From: Cylindrodendrum hubeiense
Lineage: Eukaryota; Ascomycota; Sordariomycetes; Hypocreales; Nectriaceae
DNA length: 18,329 nt
Direction of reading: 5' to 3'
Assembly: GCA_014621425.1 (NCBI GenBank)
Contig: JAANBB010000639.1
Location: 1 to 18,329, forward strand
Program-made: the position numbers and the translations under genes
In this document: positions 10,430 to 18,329 of the stretch, piece by piece
Layout of the letters: every line of letters begins with the position of its first letter
How positions within the stretch are numbered: the first letter of the stretch is position 1
The notes under the pieces: model-generated
The model's database searches: none
What the model was told of the DNA's origin: nothing
Seen by the model: the letters and a program-made list of their open reading frames with translations, nothing else

Positions 10430-10914
10430 GTTGGCGATGGTTGAGAGGTGGTTAGAGATGGAAATGCGAAGCTGTCGCGAGGGCCGTTGGCAAACGGGGC
10501 TTTGCGCTGACGAAGGGATGCGATTCCGTAGACTGGCGCGAAGCTGGGTGAATCACGTCGCGCAAGCGTTCTGCGGCGTGAGGAAAAGGAGGCGGGTGTG
10601 GGATTGAGAGAGGAAGAGAGGATGGCGGAGTGAGAACCCAAGTTTGCTGGTTCAAAGGCGGACTTGAAAGAGCTTTGTTGAGGCTGAGGAGGGAGATGCC
10701 AGCAGGCACAAGCAAGAGCCGCGCTGCGCCCTTAGGCCAGATAGGTCCGTGCGCTGGGTCTCTGCACGTGACGCGCTCTAGGCAGCGTGCTGGAGGACAG
10801 TGCCAATACGAGAAAGGGGCACGGAGCCATACGAACCTTCGAGATGAGTCTTCACAACGCTCACATTTGTGACAAAACAATTACCAACACAACGACGCAG
10901 AATCTCGCAAACCA
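10430..10914. promoter_or_regulatory. Bidirectional promoter region sub2 / rpr2
   Basis: 485 bp separate the divergent start codons. The sub2 half is pyrimidine-rich on the minus strand, as expected for a leader. A CACGTG E-box (10765-10770, followed by ACGCG) lies nearer the rpr2 side; such sites are bound by bHLH factors in fungi, but the factor here is unknown. No TATA box is obvious. Confidence 0.6.
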
Positions 10915-11448
10915 ATGGCGAAGGCAAAGGGCCCGCAAGGGGTCCCAAATCGACACATTTACAACAGAGCCTCATATCTCTACCAAGCCGCGACATACCT
11001 CGCCAACCAAAATTCTCATCAGCCTCCCAATGTCGCCACAAAATCATCATCCGCTAGCCAAGAGCACAGTGCTTCAACACCAAGCGCCAATGGGCAGAAT
11101 GCAATGCTGAACATGTCCCGCCAGATGCTCTCCAGCATGCGGGCGGTGACCTTGAAGGCACAGATTCGGCAAAGCCCGGGTCTGAAGCGAACCATCTGCA
11201 AATTCTGCGACACCCTTTTGGTCGAGGGCAAGACATGCACTTCAACTGTGGAGAACGCCAGCAAAGGCGGCAGGAAGCCGTGGGCTGATGTTCTCACAAT
11301 TCGTTGCATTACGTGCAATAGTGTCAAGAGATACCCAGTCAGTGCCCCGAGGCAAAAGAGACGTTCGTTGAGGAACCCGGAGCAAGCAGAGTCGATGAAA
11401 GACTCACCGGAAGAGGGCCAGACCGAAGAAATATCTTCAGCAACATGA
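10915..11448 (+). CDS. rpr2: RNase P subunit Rpr2/Rpp21
   Basis: This is a protein subunit of nuclear RNase P, the ribonucleoprotein that removes 5' leaders from precursor tRNAs. The gene is a single exon of 177 residues. An N-terminal helical segment (PNRHIYNRASYLYQAATYLA, residues 11-30) is followed by a Ser/Gln-rich linker (about 31-65). The conserved core follows with SRQMLSSMRAVTLKAQIR and a zinc ribbon, C95-X2-C98 and C131-X2-C134 (ICKFC and CITC), with Cys108 between. The segment TVENASKGGRKPW is also typical of the fungal family. The C-terminal 35 residues are charged and likely disordered. The start is chosen because MAKAKGPQGVPNRH matches the family start and its context (ACCAATGG) is favourable. 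The related Snm1 of RNase MRP is the main alternative. Confidence 0.92.
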   Translation: MAKAKGPQGVPNRHIYNRASYLYQAATYLANQNSHQPPNVATKSSSASQEHSASTPSANGQNAMLNMSRQMLSSMRAVTLKAQIRQSPGLKRTICKFCDTLLVEGKTCTSTVENASKGGRKPWADVLTIRCITCNSVKRYPVSAPRQKRRSLRNPEQAESMKDSPEEGQTEEISSAT

Positions 11449-12173
11449 GATTCATGGCAAATATGTTTTTGCAATCTTTATATTTTCCGTCTTCACTGAA
11501 GGGGCCTATCCATGGATCAATTTCGAGTCCCTGTTGGGAGGGCAGAGAGTTTCTGGACCAATGCTATTCACTGGAGCTGGGACTCACTGGTCCTTTCCTG
11601 TCCACCGACAACTGAAGCTCTCAAACTGCGATCCTCGGCTTCGAATATCTGGAGTTGATGTCAGTTTGATCCTGGATAATCAACGGCACCAGCAGGCCGT
11701 CAATGATAGGGAGTCTACCTGGTCCTCATCAGGCTACCATTAAACCAACCGCAGCTCTTGACGTCCCGAACCCGGGATACTCTCTTAAAGGGACTGGGAA
11801 GCATCCAACGCCACAGTGTGTGAGAGGTTTTGAGAGCAGCCCCCACCTCAGGACGAGAACATCATCATCAAGGGTGCCGAGACAGACCATTTCGCCACAG
11901 AGCTGAGGCCTGGCATCTTTGAGCGGTGGTCAGCATCTGTCTGTTGGTAGCAGCAAGGTATGCCCACTACGATAACCGTTGGCAGGAATTCAAGGATACA
12001 TTCAAATGAAGACTTGTGTCATAATTCTGCGGGCAATGGCCGACGGTTCTTCATAGCTCATCAAATACATATGTCCAAACGAGTACCCTGCTTTAAGAAC
12101 ATTCCCCTTGTGAAACCCGTTGGTCATCATAATCTGTAGTCCTCACAATAACCATTCATGCTCGAAATATCTT
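11449..12173. other. Convergent spacer with exon-like fragments
   Basis: This lies between the 3' ends of rpr2 and hsk3, so it should hold both 3' untranslated regions. On the plus strand are short coding-like stretches: an ATG-initiated 48-codon frame at 11512-11658 beginning MDQFRVPVGRAESFW; a frame after a pyrimidine-rich CAG at 11851 reading DENIIIKGAETDHFATEL; and a frame ending YDNRWQEFKDTFK at about 12009. I could not join them into one model or assign a family. It may be a gene relic or chance. Confidence 0.35.
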
Positions 12174-12619
12174 TTACTTCCCTGGTTGTCCCGCCTCCTT
12201 GACACTCTCTTCTCCGAGCACTTTGCTCGCTGCCATGAACCTTGCCCCAAAGTTAGTAAAATGCTCATACGCACAACACTCAACCTGAGCTCCCCGAAAT
12301 ATGAGAGTGGTGGGTATGACAGAACGGAAACTCACAATCCTCCATGCCAGCTCCCTAGGCCTCGCATCGCCTCCGCTTGCACACTCGTCATACGCAGCAG
12401 GTGCTCGGTGTCGGAGAGATTGGCCGATAGCTGAGCGAGCTGCGAGTTGAGCTGCGACTTCTCGATGTTAGCTAACCCTACGCAGATTTTCCGACTCCCC
12501 AATTTCTCGAGAATAGTATTCGTTTGAGGATGACATACCAACTGCCTTGATTTGACGGCGTTGCCACTTGTGGCCATGCTCTGTCGCACCTGCGAGCCTC
12601 CAATGTTGCGTGTTGACAT
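12174..12619 (-). CDS. hsk3: DASH complex subunit Hsk3
   Basis: This is a small subunit of the DASH/Dam1 complex, which rings or tracks microtubule ends and couples kinetochores to the spindle in fungi. Exons are 12619-12539, 12451-12336 and 12240-12174, giving 87 residues. Intron 1 is 87 bp (GTATGT donor, GCTAAC branch) and intron 2 is 95 bp (GTGAGT donor, perfect TACTAAC branch, AAG acceptor). The core is the amphipathic helix LAQLSANLSDTEHLLRM followed by TSVQAEAMRGLGSWHGGLFM. This Leu-heptad, one-helix architecture and length fit the family. The 3' boundary of intron 1 could be displaced by a few codons because several AG dinucleotides lie close together. The assignment rests on recalled family pattern. 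Confidence 0.87.
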
Positions 12620-14317
12620 ATTGCCACCCGTCTCCTTCTATGCGTCGATGTATTCACGCAGCTGATGTCTCCGAGCTCCAATCTGAGAAGCAGTCGGACT
12701 CTAAGTAGAAGGGCATAGACTTCTTGGTCGTCTCCAGAGGATGTTGTTATGGAGAGTGAAGGCGGGGTAGTACAAGGTGCTCAGGGAGGTAGCAATCTTA
12801 GCCTATTGATGGGTTAGACAGGGAGAGCCTTCAGACAGGATGGGTATTAAAATGCGAACATGTCAAACCAGAACTGGTGTGTATCGAAATGACTGGAACA
12901 AAGATACGGTATCGTCGATTGTGTTGCGCGTCGCGTCTTGTGATGAAGGGTGGTGGGCGAGTTGAACATGGTCCGTGCGTATTACTTTTCACATCTGTCG
13001 TCACCGTCACCATCAACTTCACACAGCTGCTATGAATTCATAGTGATCTTTCAACGGGCATTCGATTATACTACTACTATACACTATGCTCTGCCATTTC
13101 CATATCAACTTGGCATCATCGAAAAAGCCACTTGGCCAGCTACCCAAAATTCCCAGGCAGCCTTGCGACCTCGCTTTTATCATCCACTATTACCGTTCGG
13201 GACAGGGGCCCTCACTCACTCATCATAGGCTTCTGACATCCTCCCTCAGGACGAGCCAGATTCATTCTCTTCCAGAAAATTTGTCGCTTTTTTCATCTGT
13301 GGCATCTGCAATCTGGAAACAACCCGGGCTTTTCCCCTCCTCTTTTGAAAGGTAGCTTCATGCTGTCTATATGTGTCGCTTCCCATCGCTATCTCCACCT
13401 CCATATCCTCGGGGTTTCCAGTCGCCCTCCAAAACAGGTCGCAAAGAAAAACAGTAGTAACCAGAGAAAGAAAAAGAAAACGTCCGTAAGTCTAATTTGC
13501 TGTGTGCCCCCATAAAACAATGCCTGTCATAGTCCCCCCCTTTGCTATACACCTCCGGGAACCCTCACAGGGTGCCGACAAGAAGTTGTGGGAGGGAACT
13601 CAAACAACCAAGAAAAAAAGCAGGGCCGGTTTTATGCACGCCTTGGAATATTCCCAATTCACCCCACAACTCTGTCGCCGAGCTTCTGGCCGTCCATCTC
13701 TTAGCCATCCCATCAAGAACGCTGCCGCATTCTAGAGCCCAAAACCGTTGGGCAGGCCAGTCGAGAGCCATGCAGTGCGCCGAACAAAGGCAGGAGACGC
13801 CGGTTCCAAGCTCGCGACAGTCCGATAATCGATTATATGCTAAACAGCAAGAACAAGAATCCCGGTCCCAATGCAATATTACCAGAATAGGTTACTTCGG
13901 CTTAGTCGTTCCAATGCTTATGTACGGGACTGTGCCAAGTCCGTAGAAATTATGAAGACGTCATCTTCCAAGAATAGTCCAAAGTGACTCTGACCCAGTG
14001 TCGTGTCGTCTCGTGTGCTGATGGAGCTGGGTGTGAAAAAAGACAAAAATGAAAGTGTTGTCCTCGTTGGATATATGTCGTGTGACTGTGTAGGCCTTAC
14101 AAGGTAGTTTGGCCGTTGCAAGGGTATCGAATCAGACCCAACAATGCAAGAACGTGTAATGCGCCTCGTCCTCTGTATTTGGAAGAAACTCGAGGCCATA
14201 TGACCGTAGTTGTTGGGCTTTTGTTCGATTTGTTGCTATGGACGCGTGAGGTCCCTTCGACACATCCCATGCGCAAGGCTATGGGTTGTCGAGTTGGCAT
14301 GAGCACATCCGCCCAGT
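12620..14317. other. Intergenic 1.7 kb spacer
   Basis: This contains the hsk3 promoter at its left and the 3' untranslated region of the PanE-like gene at its right. Several open frames of 60-134 codons occur on both strands (for example 13502-13735 and 13542-13946 plus, 13565-13876 minus), but they overlap, have unusual composition and match nothing I recognise. The plus strand has pyrimidine-rich stretches around 13200-13440. A small unrecognised gene or noncoding transcript is possible but unsupported. Confidence 0.5.
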
Positions 14318-16815
14318 TTACCGCACGCCTATGGGTAGGCGCTGTTGCAGGCTGCCCTGGCTGCTATGCGATGGATCCGATTCGAATTCACCACTGTCCG
14401 CGCTAGCACTCGCACTACCCGTCAGACTTCGATCGTTTCTAGGCTTAGTTTGAGGAATGTTGCTCACCCCGATATGTTGCTCAACCTGCTGTGGCGCCAC
14501 CTGGTTTCCCTGACCCGGGGGGTATCGAGGAACCGGTTGACGAACACCATCGGGGGGGGATGGACGTCCGTTCATGCCGGGTCCATAGCCGTTAGGCGGA
14601 GAGGCGCGGCGCCCTCCGCCTCGCATCGATGGGCTGTACGGGTTACCCGGAGATTGACTAGTCCTTCGGGGATACGCGCCATTCATCCCAGGGGGACCGC
14701 CGGGGCCGGGACCGTACTGGAGATCTTCCATCCTCGATGCTGTTAGTGAGTTGGCGCGGGAGCCAGCGTTCATCGTCCCTCGATCCACAGTTCCGTATCT
14801 GTTTGAGGAGCAGCTCATGAGAGGATCGTCGAGGATGCTCTCGGTAGTAGTGGGCGCGTGGCTCATCTGGCTGGAACGGTTGCGGGCGCCAAAGCTCGGT
14901 CGGAATCTGCTACCGCGAGTCGGCGGCGGCATATCGTCTGGGTTACGGCGGAGCTGTGCCTGGGATGGTCCTGGCATCTTCCGGTTCTTCCTTGAGGTCA
15001 TGCTCATCATGTCAAAGTTGTCGGGGTCGATCATTGGACCACCAACGTTGACAGTCGGGTCGACGTATTCATCATCGTCATCGTCGTCGTCGTCGAAGAC
15101 TTGTTTGCTATGTCGCATGGGGTGAGGACCACGACGGGGAGGTCCGCCAGGTCCACCGGGTCCACCGGGACCGGGTGGTGGTCCACGACGCATCCTCATC
15201 TCCTGCTCCCGAAGAGCCATCTCCCGTTGTCGAAGCTGCATCTCTCGCTCACGAAGGGCGACATCTGAGGGGTCTCCAGTGGCGCCAGACGTTTCCGAGC
15301 CTTCCGGAATGTCATCGTATAGCACAAGGTGCGAAAACTCTTCTAAACTGTTCTCCTCCATCGATCCTCGCCTCGAAGGTTGTCTAGAGCCTCCGCCGTT
15401 CATGTTCATGGCAGGAGGAATTCGGCCATAGCCGTTCGGGGGCTGGCCACCATGGGGCGGGCCACCATTCATCGGAGGCGGGCCACGGCGCATGCCTGCT
15501 TGGCTGAGGTTCGATGAGTTCCTTGGCCTAGGTCCTCGGGGAGGCATTCCATTGCCGTTCATCATGGGACGATGGCTGTTCTGGGATGGCATCCGAGGGG
15601 GGGGTAGAGGCGATGTGGCGGTCGGGGAAGAGGGCGGGAGAACAGCGGGATGATCGCCGGACTTGGGCCTGTTTCGGTTGACGGTGTTGAGGTTGTGAAG
15701 GATGGCGTAGAGAGTCTCAATTCGGGGGATGGCAACTTTGGAGTCGCGTGCCAGTTTGATGGGCGAGCCCAGGTAGGTCTCAACCTCCATGGGTCTCCGA
15801 GCAACATAATCCTGCCACATAATACTCTCGGTAGTGATTTTACTCATATCGTTGATCGTCTTCTGCTTGAACTCGGTATCAAATTTACAGCCATTAGCAT
15901 TTGCCAAAACAAGCAACTCATCAATGACATCCGAAACAAGGTCCTTCACTCCAACCTTCTCAAGAAGGGCAGCGTGGTTGGACGTCTCAAAGATGACACT
16001 CGCCGGGTGAAAAGCGATGGGACTGTATCGATCGGTCAGCTTGACTCTACAGGAGGGAGACGTTTGGAACATACCCAATCACCCTCTCATACTGGTGCTG
16101 TCGGATATTCGGTGACACTTTGCAGTCTACCTGACCGGAGCTGAGAGTCACCGCCAATGCTTGTGCCATATCATCTTGGATTGTCGCGGGGATGTTCGCG
16201 TTCTTATTGGCTGGTCCAACCCAGATCTCGGTTGAGCCCTTGTGCTCAAACTCGCTCTGACCAAGCTGCATCACCTCGGCACCGGAGACGAGCGAAAGGA
16301 CAATGTTGGTCGGAAACCTCTCTTCGATTGCGGCCTCAACGCCGAGCGTGTTTGTTGTGTTGATAAGAATACATGTGTGGTGAGGAGTGACTACGGAGTC
16401 GATAACCGCGGCGAGGTCGTAGACATCGGGGAGGGCTTTGACGCAGAGGACGACGTAATCGAAAGGACCGTCTCGGGCGTTCGCAGCGTCTTCAGGGTTT
16501 CGGACAACTGTAGTAGCCAATAAGTCAGCAGGCTATCGTGAAGGACGTAGGGTTAGACGACGTACCATGTCGCGGCTTGAATCGCTCGTTGCCAAAGATG
16601 GTAGACCTAGGAACAGCCGGTCAGTAGGGGATTGGGTGTATATCGAGTCGGTTGACGTACTTGAACGAGATTCCGTATTGAGATACATGTTCGAAGCCAG
16701 ACTTCCAGACGAGAGTTACATCGCAGGCGTTGGTGGCCTGGAGTCGCCAGGACAAGAAAGCCGATACGGGGTTGCCTCCCACTGAACAAATTCTCATTAG
16801 CTCACTGTCGTCCAT
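14318..16815 (-). CDS. Ketopantoate-reductase-like (ApbA/PanE) protein with long disordered tail
   Basis: Exons are 16815-16661, 16606-16566, 16507-16075 and 16022-14318, giving 777 residues. Introns of 54, 58 and 52 bp have GTACGT/GTATGT donors, CTGAC branch sites and consistent phases. Residues 7 to about 150 form a Rossmann-like domain (MRICSVGGNPVSAFLSWRL, DYVVLCVKALPDVYDL, ILINTTNTLGVE). Residues about 195-323 form the ApbA/PanE C-terminal helical domain (NIRQHQYERVIGPIAFHP, RRPMEVETYLGSP, PRIETLYAILHNLN). The GxGxxG loop is GGNPVS, and the catalytic Lys and Asn positions of E. coli PanE are replaced, so ketopantoate reduction is doubtful. Residues 324-777 are low complexity: Pro/Gly/Arg/Asn-rich, with charged heptads (466-488) and eight Asp (520-527). 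The start is the first in-frame ATG; an upstream TTG is ignored. The true role is unknown. Confidence 0.9.
15071..15096 (-). repeat. Trinucleotide tract coding for Asp8
   Basis: A GAC/GAT codon run within exon 4 of the PanE-like gene encodes eight consecutive Asp (residues 520-527) followed by Glu. As a trinucleotide repeat it may vary in length between strains. Confidence 0.9.
15188..15256 (-). repeat. Coding heptad repeat REREMQL/RQREMAL/REQEMRM
   Basis: Three seven-residue units rich in Arg, Glu and Met lie in tandem at residues about 466-488 of the PanE-like protein. They predict a short charged helix or coiled coil inside the otherwise disordered tail, immediately before a PG-rich segment. 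Confidence 0.8.
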
Positions 16816-17001
16816 GTTGACCAGCAAGAGTGGGACGCTGCATCAGCAACGATCCGCGGCAACGTTGTGATGATGAAAAGCGAGGGTGGAGGCGAAAAGT
16901 GCTTGGGAGTGAGAGGAGGGGAAGTGTGATGAGGGAATGACGACGAGGGAAGGTGGTTTGTAATGACGCGCTGGAGCACAATTGGGGGCACCAGAAGCAG
17001 T

Positions 17002-17082
17002 CTAAGGTATAAGGGAGAATTGCAGGACGAGGAGGGACAACGGACCTGATAGAATCTTGAGCCTAGTCGTTACAGGCGCCAT
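17002..17082 (-). promoter_or_regulatory. Candidate upstream ORF (26 codons)
   Basis: The ATG at 17082 sits in a strong context (A at -3, G at +4: ACCATGG) and starts MAPVTTRLKILS, ending at 17002. It ends 186 nt before the start of the PanE-like gene. If the transcript begins upstream, it would be translated first and could limit main-frame initiation. The transcription start is unknown. Confidence 0.4.
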
Positions 17083-18154
17083 GGTTTCTGTCGGAGCCCC
17101 AATGTGGAATAGTGAGCTAGGCCAAATTTGAAGGTGTAGCAGATGGGCCTCTCGCGATGGACCCGTAGCCTCGGGGCTTGGTGGGTGCCACACGCAACGA
17201 GGTCCGGAAGGAAGGGGGCGCCTCCCTAGGGATGGCTGGGCTGGGCAAGGACAAGCCCGGTGGAGGCGATGTATCGATTATTGCGAGCGCGGAGTAGATG
17301 GCCTCGACGGGGCAGCGGGGGCTGAGCTCGAAGAGGGATCAGTCGTGCATGTATCGACTAGGAGGGAGGCCTTTGGCGGGGAGGGCAGCGAGGGCGTGTG
17401 AATGACGAGCAACGAACGACAGGCGGTAGCTCAGATGACAGGCGATGGTGGGATCAACGAGGGACACGCCAGAATCGTGGCGGTAGATGGCGTTCCGGGG
17501 GGTGGTGGGCAGCGAGCTGTCGACGGCGCGATGTCGACGGTGGTCGACGGTGGTAGGCTGGTGAGGCTGGTAGTACAGGATGTGATGAGCAAGTGGTAGC
17601 CCAAAACGAAACGAGCGTGGTCGAGAAGTCGGCTGCGGTGGTGGCAGGTGGGACGAGAGCTGAGAAGGCAGTGGGCTCGCGGGAGATTGTCTGGGGTTCG
17701 TTGACAGGACGGTGGGTTTGAGCTGGAACTGGAACTGGCGCTGAAGTTGGACCGGCGGGTGCGGAACAAGTTGAGCGGGCTTGGCCTGGGAGTGGGCGGC
17801 GTGAGCGCGGGCGCTGGTGCAGGCGTCGGCGTCAGCGTATGTGGGCTCTGTCCACTGGGGCGTGTTGGATGTGGGCGGCGGCCAGGCCCTGGACGAGCTG
17901 GATGGACTAGGTAGTAGGCAGGCTAGGTGAATCAGCTTGGGTCGATGAAGAGGGTCCCAACCAGGATGGGACGGATTGATTTTGATTGTGATTGATTGGG
18001 AATGGTGCAAGGGCAAAAGCCAGGGTATAATCTGTGGCCCTGTTTGCCAAGGTGGATCAGGCAGGTACAGCAGGTACAGGGGAAACAAGACACCGGAGAA
18101 CAAGAGGCGTGTGCAAGAAAAATTGAGAAGATGCGGGTGGATTGGTGGATTGAT

Positions 18155-18181
18155 TGATGGATGGATGGATGGATGGATGGA
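18155..18181. repeat. GATG tetranucleotide microsatellite
   Basis: About six GATG units follow a degenerate GATT run (18137-18154) and precede a GA-rich stretch (18182-18200). It explains the repeated His-Pro-Ser-Ile reading on the minus strand in this part. Confidence 0.9.
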
Positions 18182-18329
18182 GATACGAGAGAGAGAAAAA
18201 CGAGCCCAGAGCCAAGGGTCGCCAAGGGGCCGGACACCTCGGGAGTGGCTCAGTCTGTCGAATAGATTGGGATGGATATTCCAGGGCAAGGGAATGCCGC
18301 CCAGTGACTGTCCCCGTCGTCCCGTATCG

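Larger units (their letters stand above)
16816..18329 (-). promoter_or_regulatory. Probable leader and promoter of PanE-like gene
   Basis: The minus strand is strongly pyrimidine-rich, particularly 16860-17000 and 17600-17760, as in fungal leaders and core promoters. It carries a small upstream open frame (17002-17082). A 316-codon minus-strand frame (17339-18289) is composed of Ser/Pro/His/Leu-rich low-complexity sequence and is not considered a gene. No other coding sequence was recognised before the window ends. Confidence 0.5.

Noticed and set aside
12950..13946. Several 60-134 codon frames in the hsk3 to PanE-like spacer
   Set aside because: They overlap on both strands, lack motifs and have no consistent splice or start context.
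14110..14150. Possible tRNA-like B-box near TATCGAATCAGACCC
   Set aside because: It does not match the GGTTCGANTCC consensus, and no A-box or cloverleaf could be drawn around it.
16047..16074. 28-bp intron alternative in the PanE-like gene (GTATGT to the first TAG)
   Set aside because: It keeps the frame but is too short for spliceosomal removal. The 52-bp intron ending at 16023 has a CTGAC branch site and restores the expected VIGPIAFHP segment.
17339..18289. 316-codon minus-strand open frame
   Set aside because: Its composition follows simple repeats (GATG run read as His-Pro-Ser-Ile) and pyrimidine-rich leader sequence. There is no domain and no hydrophobic-core pattern, and a second frame is also open over part of it. 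Absence of stops is expected in such sequence.

Overview
The window comes from a filamentous ascomycete (Pezizomycotina, probably Sordariomycetes). The genes carry short introns of about 50-95 bp with GTATGT-like donors and CTAAC/CTGAC branch sites, and leaders are pyrimidine-rich. The proteins are those of a nuclear genome: a DECD-box helicase, an RNase P subunit and a DASH kinetochore subunit. I see no prokaryotic operon structure, CRISPR array, intact transposon, tRNA or rRNA.

Layout. From 1 to about 5.8 kb there is GC-rich sequence with no recognisable gene, only short tandem repeats and strand-biased pyrimidine tracts. From about 5.7 to 8.4 kb composition falls towards AT. This part holds one small three-exon gene on the minus strand (6270-7013) for a histidine-phosphatase-like protein whose first catalytic motif is missing. 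From 8.4 to 11.4 kb lies a divergent pair of RNA genes: a five-exon SUB2/UAP56 orthologue (8414-10429, minus) with an unusually long first intron, and a single-exon RPR2/Rpp21 orthologue (10915-11448, plus). They share a 485 bp promoter region. Next comes a spacer with exon-like fragments, then a three-exon HSK3 orthologue (12174-12619, minus). After a 1.7 kb spacer lies a four-exon gene (14318-16815, minus) for a 777-residue protein: a ketopantoate-reductase-like (ApbA/PanE) fold with altered catalytic positions, followed by a long disordered Pro/Gly/Arg/Asp-rich tail. The last 1.5 kb is pyrimidine-rich on the minus strand and looks like its leader and promoter.

Functionally, Sub2 (mRNA splicing and export), Rpr2 (tRNA 5' maturation) and Hsk3 (kinetochore-microtubule coupling) are housekeeping genes. 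Nothing suggests a biosynthetic cluster or defence system. The points most worth a second look are the PanE-like protein with its tail, the degenerate histidine phosphatase, and the structured long intron of SUB2. Gene models were assembled by hand from splice signals and reading-frame continuity; no search was run.
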